Positions 7,725 to 16,690 of a DNA stretch of 64,000 nucleotides are shown here, piece after piece; position 1 is the first letter of the stretch; every line of letters starts with the position of its first letter. The DNA is from DASRWI01 sp035654655 (lineage in GTDB: Bacteria; Bacteroidota; Ignavibacteria; Ignavibacteriales; Ignavibacteriaceae), in contig DASRWI010000016.1 of assembly GCA_035654655.1 (NCBI GenBank), positions 144,071 through 208,070 of the forward strand, in the 5' to 3' direction. Both the position numbers and the translations under genes were made by a program. The notes under the pieces are model-generated. The model was given only the letters and a program-made list of their open reading frames with translations. It was not told where the DNA came from and searched no databases.

Positions 7725-8621
7725 ATGAAAAAGTTATATATAATATTATTGGCAATTAGTTCATCCTTTATTATCGGATGCGGAAATGATGAAGGTAAAT
7801 TTGATGCATCAGGAGTTTTTGAAGCAACTGAAATTATTGTTTCCTCTGAAGCTGCCGGAAGAATTTTACAATTCGAAGTTAAGGAAGGTGATGTATTAAA
7901 AGCAGGTCAGGTTGTTGGCATTATTGACAGCACTCAGCTTTATCTTAAAAAGCAGCAGCTACTTGCATCAAGAAAAGCAGTGCAGAGCAGAAGACCTGAA
8001 ATAAATACTCAAATTGCAGTAACTGAACAGCAAATTCAAACTGCTAAAACTGAAAGAACAAGAATTGAAAATCTGCTTAAGAGTAATGCAGCTACTCAAA
8101 AACAATTGGATGATGTAAATGCGCAAATCAATTTATTCGAGAAACAGTTAGCCGCACAACGCTCAACCTTAACGAGTGCAAGTACTGGAGTAACCGAAGA
8201 AAGTTCTTCAATGGAAATACAAATTGCACAGATTGAGGACCAGCTTCATAAATCCAGGATAGTTAATCCGATTAATGGTACCCTGCTTACAAAGTATGCA
8301 GAAGTTAATGAAGTAACTGCACCCGGAAAGGCTTTATATAAAATTGCAGACGTTAATAATATTTATTTAAGAGTATATCTCTCCTCTGATCAATTTAATA
8401 AAGTCAAAATTGGTCAGAACGTAAAAGTATATTCTGACTATGGTAAGAATGACTATAAACAATATGAAGGCACGATCACCTGGATATCCAACAAAGCAGA
8501 GTTTACACCAAAAACAATTCAGACAAAAGATGAACGTGCAAATTTAGTGTATGCAGTTAAAGTCGCAGTGAAGAATGATGGATTATTAAAAATTGGAATG
8601 TATGGAGAAGTAAAGTTATAA
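7725..8621 (+). CDS. HlyD-family membrane-fusion lipoprotein
   Basis: 298 residues. The N-terminus is a lipoprotein signal with IIGC at residues 16-19. It is followed by a biotinyl-lipoyl-like half (ILQFEVKEGDVLKAGQVVGII), a coiled-coil hairpin (about residues 75-175), the second lipoyl half (SRIVNPINGTLLTKYAEVNEVTAPGKAL) and a beta-barrel domain. This is the periplasmic adaptor linking the ABC exporter to the TolC-like channel; closest in layout to YbhG. A dispersed repeat of about 130 bp separates it from the ATPase genes. Confidence 0.9.
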   Translation: MKKLYIILLAISSSFIIGCGNDEGKFDASGVFEATEIIVSSEAAGRILQFEVKEGDVLKAGQVVGIIDSTQLYLKKQQLLASRKAVQSRRPEINTQIAVTEQQIQTAKTERTRIENLLKSNAATQKQLDDVNAQINLFEKQLAAQRSTLTSASTGVTEESSSMEIQIAQIEDQLHKSRIVNPINGTLLTKYAEVNEVTAPGKALYKIADVNNIYLRVYLSSDQFNKVKIGQNVKVYSDYGKNDYKQYEGTITWISNKAEFTPKTIQTKDERANLVYAVKVAVKNDGLLKIGMYGEVKL

Positions 8622-8626
8622 ACATA

Positions 8627-8760
8627 AAGCAGCGGTTCATCGAGTGTTTTTTGATCCGAATTCGGAGCAAAAAATGTATCGAGATGCCCGCTGCTATAGT
8701 CGCTTAGGTCTTCTCGATACAATTTCGACTTCGTCGAAATCACTCGAAGAACCTTCGCTC
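8627..8760. repeat. dispersed twin-hairpin repeat, family A copy 2
   Basis: GCAGCGGTTCATCGAGTG... to ...CACTCGAAGAACCTTCGC. Two hairpins, the first with TTTTTTG/CAAAAAA arms, the second with the inner stem TTTCGACTTCGTCGAAA. It sits inside the efflux operon between the adaptor and the first ATPase gene. Confidence 0.8.
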
Positions 8761-8777
8761 TTAAATTATTTAAATTT

Positions 8778-9686
8778 ATGAACGCTATATCAGTAAAAAA
8801 TATTAACAAAAGTTATAAGAATCATCAGGCGCTGAAAGATATTTATTTTGAAGTCCCTAAAGGTGAAATATTCGGTCTAATCGGTCCTGATGGTTCGGGC
8901 AAAACTACATTGTTCAGGATATTGACTACTCTCCTGCTTGCTAACTCCGGTGAAGCATATGTGGATGGATTTAATGTTGTTAAGGATTATAAAAAAATTA
9001 GAAATGTTGTCGGTTATATGCCAGGTAGATTTTCTTTGTACCAGGATTTAACTGTTGAAGAAAATTTAAAATTCTTTGCTACTGTTTTTAATACAACGAT
9101 TGAAGAAAATTATCACCTGATAAAGGATATTTACAACCAGATAGAGCCATTCAAAAAAAGACGTGCAGGTGCATTATCAGGCGGTATGAAACAGAAGCTT
9201 GCTCTTAGCTGCGCATTGATTCATAAACCGAATGTTTTATTCCTTGATGAACCAACAACAGGCGTTGATCCAATTTCAAGAAAAGAATTTTGGCAGATGC
9301 TTTTGAAATTAAAAGCACAAGGAATTACAATAATGGTTTCAACACCTTATATGGATGAAGCAGCAATGTGTGATAAGATTGCCTTAATGATTGATGGGAA
9401 AATTTTGGAGCTTGATACTCCTGCTAACATCGTCAAAAACTTTAACAAGACTTTAGTTGCTGTAAGAAGCGACCATATGCACGAACTTCTTCTTGACCTT
9501 CGTGCAAACCCGCACGTTGAAAGCAGTTTTGCTTTTGGAGATAGTATGCACTTTACTTTAAAGGATGATAATACAAATATAGATGAAATAAAAAATTATT
9601 TGATTGAAAAAGAGCATTCAAATATTGATATAAATATTATTGAGCCGGGTATTGAAGATAGATTTATGAGTTTAACAATTAAGTGA
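8778..9686 (+). CDS. ABC-2 exporter ATPase subunit 1 (YbhF N-half type)
   Basis: 302 residues. Walker A GPDGSGKTT (about residues 36-44), signature LSGGMKQKL, Walker B VLFLDEPTTGVDP, D-loop present. Where the H-loop His is expected the sequence reads STPYMDEA, so the switch histidine is Pro. The GPDGSGKTT form of Walker A is characteristic of the N-terminal half of E. coli YbhF, a single polypeptide with two ATPase halves; here the halves are separate genes. A C-terminal extension of about 80 residues follows the ATPase domain. Probably forms a heterodimer with the next gene product. Confidence 0.9.
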   Translation: MNAISVKNINKSYKNHQALKDIYFEVPKGEIFGLIGPDGSGKTTLFRILTTLLLANSGEAYVDGFNVVKDYKKIRNVVGYMPGRFSLYQDLTVEENLKFFATVFNTTIEENYHLIKDIYNQIEPFKKRRAGALSGGMKQKLALSCALIHKPNVLFLDEPTTGVDPISRKEFWQMLLKLKAQGITIMVSTPYMDEAAMCDKIALMIDGKILELDTPANIVKNFNKTLVAVRSDHMHELLLDLRANPHVESSFAFGDSMHFTLKDDNTNIDEIKNYLIEKEHSNIDINIIEPGIEDRFMSLTIK

Positions 9687-9687
9687 T

Positions 9688-10425
9688 ATGAAAGTAATTG
9701 AAGTAGAAAATCTTGTAAAGAAATTTGGAGACTTTATAGCTGTCGATAACATTAGCTTTGAAGTTGAGAAAGGTGAAATATTTGGTTTCCTTGGTGCTAA
9801 TGGTGCCGGTAAAACTACTGCAATGAGGATGCTTTGTGGACTAAGTAAACCTACATCAGGCCACGGTAAAGTTGCCGGCTTTGATATTAAATCTGAATCA
9901 GAAAAAGTTAAAGCAAATATTGGTTATATGAGTCAGAAGTTTTCTTTATACCACGATTTAAAAGTTTGGGAAAACATAAAACTTTTTGCCGGTATTTATG
10001 GAATGAAAAAAGATGAAATTGCTAAGCAAACTGATGAGCTATTAGAAAGATTAAATTTTGAATCTGAAAGAAATACTTTAGTTAGTGAATTACCCTTAGG
10101 ATGGAAGCAGAAACTTGCATTCTCAGTTTCAATTTTTCACAATCCGAAAATTGTATTTCTTGATGAGCCAACTGGTGGTGTTGACCCTGTAACCCGAAGA
10201 CAATTTTGGGAAATGATTTATGAAGCCGCTTATAACGGAATTACAGTTTTTGTAACAACCCACTATATGGACGAAGCTGAATACTGCAATAGAGTTTCAA
10301 TTATGGTAGATGGAAGAATTGAAGCACTTGATTCCCCATTAAACCTAAGAGAACAATATAAAGCAAAAAATATGGATGATGTTTTTCATCAGATAGCACG
10401 CAGCGCAAAAAGGAGTGATAACTGA
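9688..10425 (+). CDS. ABC-2 exporter ATPase subunit 2 (YbhF C-half type)
   Basis: 245 residues. Walker A GANGAGKTT, Walker B IVFLDEPTGGVDP, and an intact H-loop VTTHYMDEA. The signature motif is altered to LPLGWKQKL instead of LSGGQ, a variation also typical of the second half of YbhF-like proteins. Paired with subunit 1, which keeps a good signature but lacks the H-loop His, this predicts an asymmetric transporter with one consensus hydrolysis site. One base separates it from the previous gene and its stop overlaps the first permease start. Confidence 0.92.
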   Translation: MKVIEVENLVKKFGDFIAVDNISFEVEKGEIFGFLGANGAGKTTAMRMLCGLSKPTSGHGKVAGFDIKSESEKVKANIGYMSQKFSLYHDLKVWENIKLFAGIYGMKKDEIAKQTDELLERLNFESERNTLVSELPLGWKQKLAFSVSIFHNPKIVFLDEPTGGVDPVTRRQFWEMIYEAAYNGITVFVTTHYMDEAEYCNRVSIMVDGRIEALDSPLNLREQYKAKNMDDVFHQIARSAKRSDN

Positions 10426-11531
10426 TGAAACAATTCAGGTCATTCCTACAAAAGGAATTATACCACATCTTCCGCGATGTAAGAACAATAATGATTTTGC
10501 TTGTTATGCCTGTTATTCAGATGATATTATTCGGATATGCAATCTCAACTGAAGTCAAGAACGCAAAAATTGCTGTTTATGATCCTTCAAAAGATATTGC
10601 TACAAGAAGAATAATTGAACAGATGGATAATAGTAAAAGCTTTGATGTAGTTGAATATATTGTTAATCCTAATGAGATTGAAAAACTTTTTCTTGAAGGT
10701 AAAGTTAAGATGGTAATGGTCTTTGGAGAAAATTTTAATGAAAATCTTCTTCACGGCAACAAAACCCAACTTCAATTAATTACTGATGCAACTGATGCAA
10801 ACTTTGCTACTTCAATCTCCAATTATGCTTCAGGAATAATTGCAAACTATCAAATGGAATTAATGCAGCAGAACAAAATTCCAATTACTATTCAGCCTGA
10901 AATCAGATTGTTATATAATCCTCAAATGAAGGGAGCATATAATTTCGTTCCCGGTGTGCTGGGATTAATTCTTATGCTTATCTGTGCAATGATGACATCA
11001 ATGGCAATAGTTCGCGAAAAAGAATTAGGCACTATGGAAGTACTATTAGTTTCTCCAATGAAGCCATTATTAATTATCATTGCAAAAGCAGTTCCATATT
11101 TTCTCCTTTCATGTATAAACCTCGCTACTGTTTTGTTTCTATCTTATTTTGTTTTGAATGTTCCCATAGCAGGAAGTTTATTCTGGTTAATTGTAGTTTC
11201 AATGCTTTTTATTTTCTTATCGTTGTCATTGGGATTGCTTGTCTCAACATTAGTCGATACACAAATTGCAGCTATGTTAATTTCAGGTATGGTGTTTATG
11301 ATGCCTGTAATGCTATTATCGGGAATGATGTTCCCAATAGAAAACATGCCTGTGTTTCTTCAAATTATTTCACATATAATACCGGCTCGCTGGTACATAT
11401 CAGCAGTTAAAGATTTGATGATTAAAGGGCTTGGCTTCTCTGCAGTAGTGGAAGAAATAAGTGTAATGCTTTTAATGATTGGAGTAATACTATCGATCAG
11501 CTTAATAAAATTTAAGGTAAGGTTAGATTAA
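10425..11531 (+). CDS. ABC-2 permease subunit 1
   Basis: 368 residues. Layout of the ABC-2 membrane family: one N-terminal helix (about residues 22-42, MILLVMPVIQMILFGYA), a large extracytoplasmic domain to about residue 175, then five helices including the conserved EKELGTMEVLLVSP segment. Equivalent to YbhS/YbhR. Start overlaps the ATPase stop (ATGA) and its own stop overlaps the next start, so the pair is translationally coupled. Together with the adaptor it would export a hydrophobic compound; the substrate cannot be read from the sequence. Confidence 0.9.
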   Translation: MKQFRSFLQKELYHIFRDVRTIMILLVMPVIQMILFGYAISTEVKNAKIAVYDPSKDIATRRIIEQMDNSKSFDVVEYIVNPNEIEKLFLEGKVKMVMVFGENFNENLLHGNKTQLQLITDATDANFATSISNYASGIIANYQMELMQQNKIPITIQPEIRLLYNPQMKGAYNFVPGVLGLILMLICAMMTSMAIVREKELGTMEVLLVSPMKPLLIIIAKAVPYFLLSCINLATVLFLSYFVLNVPIAGSLFWLIVVSMLFIFLSLSLGLLVSTLVDTQIAAMLISGMVFMMPVMLLSGMMFPIENMPVFLQIISHIIPARWYISAVKDLMIKGLGFSAVVEEISVMLLMIGVILSISLIKFKVRLD

Positions 11532-12643
11532 TGCTTAAATATTTAATTGAAAAAGAATTTAAACAAATATTAAGGAATAAATTTTTACCGAAAGTAATTT
11601 TTGTATTTCCTGTTGTCATGCTGCTTATCTTACCTTTTGCCGCTAATTATGAAATCAAGCATATCAACTTAAGTGTTGTGGATAATGATCATTCAAGTTA
11701 TTCATCAAGACTTATAAGGAAAATAACTTCTTCCGGATATTTCAATCTAACTAATGTTTCAGATAATTATAATCAGGCAATTAAAAGCATTGAAGCAGAG
11801 GAAGCAGATATAATTTTGCAGGTTCCAAAAGATTTTGAAAAGAATTTAATCGTTGAGCAGACAAGCAAAGTTATGATATCTGCTAATGCAGTAAATGGAA
11901 TGAAGGGAGGATTAGGAAGCTCGTATTTATCCAATATAATCAATGATTTTGCCAATGAAGTCCGTGGCGAATGGATTACAGTTCAAGGTTTATCATCAAT
12001 TCCAATAATTGATATTGTTCCGCAAAACAAATTTAATGTTCATCTAAGTTACAAGATATTTATGGTGCCGGCGATTATGGCTATGCTGATTACATTAATA
12101 ACAGGATTTCTGCCTGCAATGAACATTGTAAATGAAAAAGAGTTAGGAACAATAGAGCAAATAAATGTTTCACCAGTTAAGAAATTTACATTTATAATTT
12201 CAAAATTAATTCCTTACTGGATAATAGGAACAATAGTGTTCATGTTTGCCTATATAATAGCGAGGTTAGTTTATGATTTAACTCCTGCAGGACATTTAAG
12301 AAGTATTTATGTATCCACCGCAATTTATATGCTTGGAATTTCAGGTTTAGGTTTAATAATTTCCAATTATTCCAAAACAATTCAGCAGGCAATGTTTGTA
12401 GTTTTCTTTTTTATGATGGTAATGATTTTAATGAGTGGACTATACACACCGATAAGCAGTATGCCAATGTGGGCGCAATACATAACATACCTGAATCCTT
12501 TAAGATACTTCATAGAAACAATGCGCTCCATATATTTAAAAGGAAGCGGCATAATAGACCTTCGTTATAATCTATATGCATTAATAGGATTTGCACTCCT
12601 CTTCAACACCTGGGCAGTGCTAAGTTATAGGAAGAGTAGTTGA
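11531..12643 (+). CDS. ABC-2 permease subunit 2
   Basis: 370 residues, paralogous to the preceding permease: N-terminal helix, extracytoplasmic domain, then the signature EKELGTIEQINVSP and five membrane helices. Last gene of the tetR-tolC-hlyD-ATPase-ATPase-permease-permease operon. The stop lies 42 bases from the end of a convergent minus-strand gene; no clear terminator is visible between them. Confidence 0.9.
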   Translation: MLKYLIEKEFKQILRNKFLPKVIFVFPVVMLLILPFAANYEIKHINLSVVDNDHSSYSSRLIRKITSSGYFNLTNVSDNYNQAIKSIEAEEADIILQVPKDFEKNLIVEQTSKVMISANAVNGMKGGLGSSYLSNIINDFANEVRGEWITVQGLSSIPIIDIVPQNKFNVHLSYKIFMVPAIMAMLITLITGFLPAMNIVNEKELGTIEQINVSPVKKFTFIISKLIPYWIIGTIVFMFAYIIARLVYDLTPAGHLRSIYVSTAIYMLGISGLGLIISNYSKTIQQAMFVVFFFMMVMILMSGLYTPISSMPMWAQYITYLNPLRYFIETMRSIYLKGSGIIDLRYNLYALIGFALLFNTWAVLSYRKSS

Positions 12644-12684
12644 AAAATTTAAGACCATAGATTAAAATTGCAAATACAAAAATC

Positions 12685-13401
12685 TTATAGAGGAGGCACT
12701 TCCTGTTTAATTGATTTTTCTAATTCATTAATGGAATAGTGTAATTCTTCAATCCTTGTTGGAAGCACATAAATATATTCTATAAGATATTCTATTAAAT
12801 CGATCATCAGAGTTGCTATTTTTTCGTCAGGTTCTTTTTCCAGGTCAAAATGAGCACCTAAGTTGCCTGCCTTACGAATTGCATCTGCTAACATTAATAT
12901 AGGTTCGGATAGATCTATATTGGAGGGTAATGATTGTAATTGTTTATATATAGAATTATTTTCAAGATCATTAGGTAGTAATGATTTCAATATGCCCTCA
13001 AGTAATTTACGACAAATTACTGCGGTTGCACTCCATTCACGTGTATTATAAACATTTAAAGCTGAATGGTAAGTCCTGTTGAGCATGGGGGAGAATTTTT
13101 TTGATTGCTCTGTACCATACATTGGATTTTTTATTTTTGGTTCAGGAAAGATGAATAATCCACCTTCCTCATAATTAATTAGTTCAGGAATATTAAGATT
13201 AATAAAATATGCTGTCTTTCCGCATGATGGGCAACTAGATTTCGTAAAATATATACGAGTATGTAGATTTTTATTCCAGGAATTTAGAGTAAATGATATT
13301 TTTCTTTGGCAAAAAGGACAATTTATATCAACCGCTTTAGGCAATTGATCATTGTCAATCTTTAACCAACTCGAGACTGAAAATTTTGGGATTTTATACA
13401 T
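12685..13401 (-). CDS. DUF4145 protein with N-terminal zinc ribbon
   Basis: 238 residues. The N-terminus carries two Cys pairs, CPFC and CPSC (about residues 29-32 and 56-59), which look like a zinc ribbon. The C-terminal half has the DUF4145 pattern: TAVICRKLLEGILK followed by IRKAGNLGAHFD. DUF4145 domains occur alone or with restriction and other defence proteins; biochemical role unknown. The gene is 25 bases downstream of the GIY-YIG/EVE-like gene on the same strand and is probably co-transcribed, which supports an accessory or defence setting (inference). Confidence 0.75.
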   Translation of the reverse strand: MYKIPKFSVSSWLKIDNDQLPKAVDINCPFCQRKISFTLNSWNKNLHTRIYFTKSSCPSCGKTAYFINLNIPELINYEEGGLFIFPEPKIKNPMYGTEQSKKFSPMLNRTYHSALNVYNTREWSATAVICRKLLEGILKSLLPNDLENNSIYKQLQSLPSNIDLSEPILMLADAIRKAGNLGAHFDLEKEPDEKIATLMIDLIEYLIEYIYVLPTRIEELHYSINELEKSIKQEVPPL

Positions 13402-13426
13402 GTTTTTATCCTTTAAATTCTAATAA

Positions 13427-14242
13427 TTAATTTAATAATTTAGTAAAATTTAAACCAAAACTTTTTTCAAGGTGGATAATTGTATTTTCTTGGTTTTTTA
13501 ATGATGATTTTACTAATCGACTGGTAAACAGTTCTTTACCTTCAACACTAATAGCATCTTCTTTCATTACTTTTTTTATCCATTTTACTTTAACAGCATA
13601 ATCTGAATTTTCATTATCTGCATTATTAAAGATATTGGAATTTATTTTGTAATCTCTAAGTGATTTCCCTTTAAATTTAAAATCATTTATTCTGCATGCT
13701 TTCTCAAGTACTTTACCAATTCCAACATATCCTTTACCTTTCAAATATGCTACTACAATATCACCTGATTCTAATGTCCGAATAGGATCACTATATTTTT
13801 TATTTTGTCCGGCGGAGAGAAAGCCATATTTAGTACAATCTTCCCAAGATCTAAGTTTTGATTTATCTTCTCCTACATTTACAAAATAAATATCATTCTT
13901 AAAATCAAAAAGAGGTAACTTCTTATGCATAGTATTATGTGGACGAAATTTTCTCGAAAAATTGCCTGTTGATTTATTAACCAAGGTTTTGCCTAATTTC
14001 CATAACAATGTTTTTTCAACAAGAAATGCTTCTTTTTCAGTTAAATCTTTTGCGATTACTCTGATTATTGGCTCTATACCTTCTTTGCGAATAGCTCTTA
14101 TTATTTTTGATTTCTCTGAATCGTACTTAGCTCTAAGATGGGCTTCTTTACGTTTACCACTTCCTTTTCCATAATAAAATTCTTCATTATTTCTAGGGTC
14201 TATATAAACATAAACATAATAATTTGAATCATTTTCTTCCAT
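13427..14242 (-). CDS. GIY-YIG nuclease fused to an EVE-like domain
   Basis: 271 residues from the ATG at 14242, which has GGGAG six bases upstream; an earlier ATG at 14254 contains that ribosome site. Residues about 7-95 form a LEM-3-like GIY-YIG domain (VYVYIDPR, FYYGKGSGKR, Glu in LVEKT). Residues about 115-200 resemble an EVE/PUA-like module (FVNVGED, RSWEDCTKYGFLSAG, GDIVVAYLKGKGYVGIGKV), a fold used to bind modified bases. A nuclease plus a modified-base reader suggests modification-dependent DNA cleavage, but this is inference from domain content. The gene precedes the DUF4145 gene and follows a restriction-enzyme relic. Confidence 0.75.
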   Translation of the reverse strand: MEENDSNYYVYVYIDPRNNEEFYYGKGSGKRKEAHLRAKYDSEKSKIIRAIRKEGIEPIIRVIAKDLTEKEAFLVEKTLLWKLGKTLVNKSTGNFSRKFRPHNTMHKKLPLFDFKNDIYFVNVGEDKSKLRSWEDCTKYGFLSAGQNKKYSDPIRTLESGDIVVAYLKGKGYVGIGKVLEKACRINDFKFKGKSLRDYKINSNIFNNADNENSDYAVKVKWIKKVMKEDAISVEGKELFTSRLVKSSLKNQENTIIHLEKSFGLNFTKLLN

Positions 14243-14293
14243 TTTTTCTCCCATTATTTTTGAAATTTTTAATTCTCATCCATTTCTTCTTCA

Positions 14294-14434
14294 TTAAATC
14301 ATAGAATCGATTTCTAATTGTGATAAAGATATATATTCACGGCGTAATTGAGTTTCATTCATCCCGCCGTTTTTGTAGTGGTCGATGTTGTTTTGAAAAT
14401 GTCCAACTAACCTTTTAACTGAATCAGGAGCCCA
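14294..14434 (-). pseudogene. relic of an Eco57I-like (type IIG) restriction-modification enzyme
   Basis: Between two stops on the minus strand lies a 46-residue frame with the segment FQNNIDHYKNGGMNETQLRR, a close match to the N-terminal region of Eco57I-like restriction-methylase proteins (pattern F..N...Y....NETQ.R.EFI). It has no start codon, and after REYI it runs into an unrelated-looking end (SLSQLEIDSMI) and a stop, so most of the enzyme, including any methylase motifs, is gone. It lies just upstream of the GIY-YIG/EVE-like gene on the same strand. Confidence 0.6.
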
Positions 14435-14557
14435 TCAAGAACCTTTCAATTAATATTATAAGGACAAAATTAAATTAGAAAATATTTTTTAATAAATCTA
14501 ATGTTTTTTTTATTTTTTCTCCTGAAGCAACTCTCTGCCAAAAGTTAATAAGGAAAG

Positions 14558-14758
14558 AGTGATGGTTCATCGAGTGATTTTTGAGGGCAATTATTGAGTA
14601 AAACAAATTAGTAAACAGAGTTAAAAACAGAAAAACTTTATGAATTTGAAATACCTCAAAAATTGTATCGAGATGTCCATCTCACTATAATTTATTTCAC
14701 TTCGGGCTTCTCGGTTCATTTTTGTCCTTTGGACAAAAACACTCGAAGACCCTCCGCT
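14558..14758. repeat. dispersed twin-hairpin repeat, family A copy 3
   Basis: Starts GATGGTTCATCGAGTGATTTTTG, later CAAAAATTGTATCGAGATG, and closes with CTTCTCGGTTCATTTTTGTCC...GGACAAAAACACTCGAAGACC. The first hairpin carries an AT-rich insertion of about 70 bases in its loop. It lies between the restriction relic and pckA; the region 14435-14557 otherwise holds no gene I can support. Confidence 0.7.
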
Positions 14759-14856
14759 TATTACATTTTCCTTTCCTATTTGTCACAGATGTCATACTCA
14801 TCTTTATTTATTTTTATTCTTTATGTTCCTCTAATAACTTATAATTTAAGGACTTT

Positions 14857-16683
14857 ATGGAAGACACAAAGGTTGTTAATAATTACACAAACTATACTCA
14901 AAATCAACATTTAATAGATTGGGTTAACGAAGTTGTTGAACTTTGCAAGCCTGATAAAGTTCATTGGTGCGATGGGTCTGATGAAGAATTTGAAGAGATT
15001 AAAAAAACTTTGGTAACCAAAGGAACTTGTAGTAAAACAAGAACTGGTAATTGTTATTATTGTCAGTCTGACCCTACTGATGTTGCACGAGTGGAAGATA
15101 GAACTTTCATCTGCACTGAAAAGGAAGAGAATGCAGGTCCAACTAATAACTGGAGAAATCCTAAGGAAATGAAGGAAACTCTTAATGAACTTTTTGATGG
15201 TTCAATGAGAGGAAGAACTCTTTATGTTATCCCTTATAGTATGGGCCCTATTGGCTCGAAAATTTCTCATATAGGAATTGAACTTTCTGATTCTCCTTAT
15301 GTTGTTTGTAATATGCGTATTATGACAAGAATGGGGAAAAAAGTTTTAGATGTTTTAGGTGACTCTGATAATTTTGTAAAGGGGCTTCATTCAGTTGGTG
15401 CTCCTCTTCAGCCTGGTGAAAAAGATAGTCCATGGCCAAGTAATAAAACTAAATACATTGTTCACTTCCCAGAAGAAAGAAGTATTATGTCGTTTGGCAG
15501 TGGATATGGAGGCAATGCACTTTTAGGTAAAAAAAGTTTTGCTTTACGTATAGCTTCAGTTATGGCAAGAGATGAAGGTTGGCTTGCGGAGCATATGCTT
15601 ATTGTTGGTGTTACTAATCCTGAAGGAGAAAAAAAATATTTTGCTGCTGCATTCCCAAGTGCAAGCGGAAAAACTAATTTAGCAATGATGATGCCGAATT
15701 TACCTGGATGGAAAGTTGAGACTGTTGGTGATGATATTGCATGGATGAAGTTTGGTGAGGATGGAAGATTGTATGCGATAAATCCTGAAGCGGGATTTTT
15801 TGGTGTTGCACCCGGTACTTCTGAAAAGACAAATCCAAATGCAATTGAAACTATAAAAGAAAATACTTTCTTTACTAATGTTGCTGTTACCCCTGAACAT
15901 GATGTTTGGTGGGAAGGTTTAACGGATAAGAAACCCGAAAAATTAATTAACTGGCTTGGACAGGAAGTTACTCCTGCAAATGCAGAAAATGCTGCTCATC
16001 CAAATGCAAGATTTACAGCACCTGCCTGGCAATGTCCTGTTATTGATCCTAAATGGGAAGACCCTGATGGTGTTCCAATCTCCGCTATTTTGTTTGGAGG
16101 AAGAAGAGCAGGTTTAATTCCATTGGTACATCAGGCATTCACCTGGAAACACGGAACATTTTTAGGTTCAATAATGTCATCAGAAACTACAGCTGCACAA
16201 GCAGGACAAGTAGGTAATGTCCGCCGTGATCCTTTTGCAATGCTTCCATTCTGCGGTTATAATATGGGTGATTACTTTGCTCATTGGCTTGAACTTGGTG
16301 CTGCAGCTGCAGAAGATAAATTACCAAAAATATTTTATGTGAACTGGTTTAGAAAAGATGAGAATGGTAAATTTATCTGGCCGGGTTTTGGTGATAATAT
16401 TAGAGTTTTAAAATGGATTTTTGAAAGAGTTGATGATAAGGCAGAAGCTGTTGAATCTCCAATTGGTTTCATTCCTGCTGTTGATGCTCTTGATATTTCG
16501 GGTTTGAATATTGACAAAGAAAAGCTTCAGCAAATTTTATCAGTTGATAAAGAAGAATGGCTAAAAGAAGTTGATAGCATTAAGGAATATTATAGAATTT
16601 TTGACAGCAAACTTCCAATAGGTTTACTTGAAGAACTGAAAGATCTGCAAGAGAGATTAACAAAAGAAGATAATAAGAAATAA
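14857..16683 (+). CDS. pckA: phosphoenolpyruvate carboxykinase (GTP)
   Basis: 608 residues, normal for the GTP family (EC 4.1.1.32), which interconverts oxaloacetate and PEP in the cytosol (gluconeogenesis). Marks: MGPIGSKISHIGIELSDSPYVV, the kinase-1a loop FPSASGKTNLAMM (about residues 266-278), kinase-2 motif VGDDIAWMKFGEDG, GFFGVAPGT, FGGRRAG. The reactive cysteine found in most family members at ACGKTN is Ser270 here. Ribosome site AAGGAC before the ATG. Stands alone, with a repeat upstream and a strong terminator directly after the stop. Confidence 0.96.
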   Translation: MEDTKVVNNYTNYTQNQHLIDWVNEVVELCKPDKVHWCDGSDEEFEEIKKTLVTKGTCSKTRTGNCYYCQSDPTDVARVEDRTFICTEKEENAGPTNNWRNPKEMKETLNELFDGSMRGRTLYVIPYSMGPIGSKISHIGIELSDSPYVVCNMRIMTRMGKKVLDVLGDSDNFVKGLHSVGAPLQPGEKDSPWPSNKTKYIVHFPEERSIMSFGSGYGGNALLGKKSFALRIASVMARDEGWLAEHMLIVGVTNPEGEKKYFAAAFPSASGKTNLAMMMPNLPGWKVETVGDDIAWMKFGEDGRLYAINPEAGFFGVAPGTSEKTNPNAIETIKENTFFTNVAVTPEHDVWWEGLTDKKPEKLINWLGQEVTPANAENAAHPNARFTAPAWQCPVIDPKWEDPDGVPISAILFGGRRAGLIPLVHQAFTWKHGTFLGSIMSSETTAAQAGQVGNVRRDPFAMLPFCGYNMGDYFAHWLELGAAAAEDKLPKIFYVNWFRKDENGKFIWPGFGDNIRVLKWIFERVDDKAEAVESPIGFIPAVDALDISGLNIDKEKLQQILSVDKEEWLKEVDSIKEYYRIFDSKLPIGLLEELKDLQERLTKEDNKK

Positions 16684-16690
16684 ACAAAAA

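Noticed and set aside
14663..14914. 83-residue plus-strand frame before pckA
   Set aside because: It covers half of a dispersed repeat and overlaps the pckA start in another frame; composition is not protein-like.
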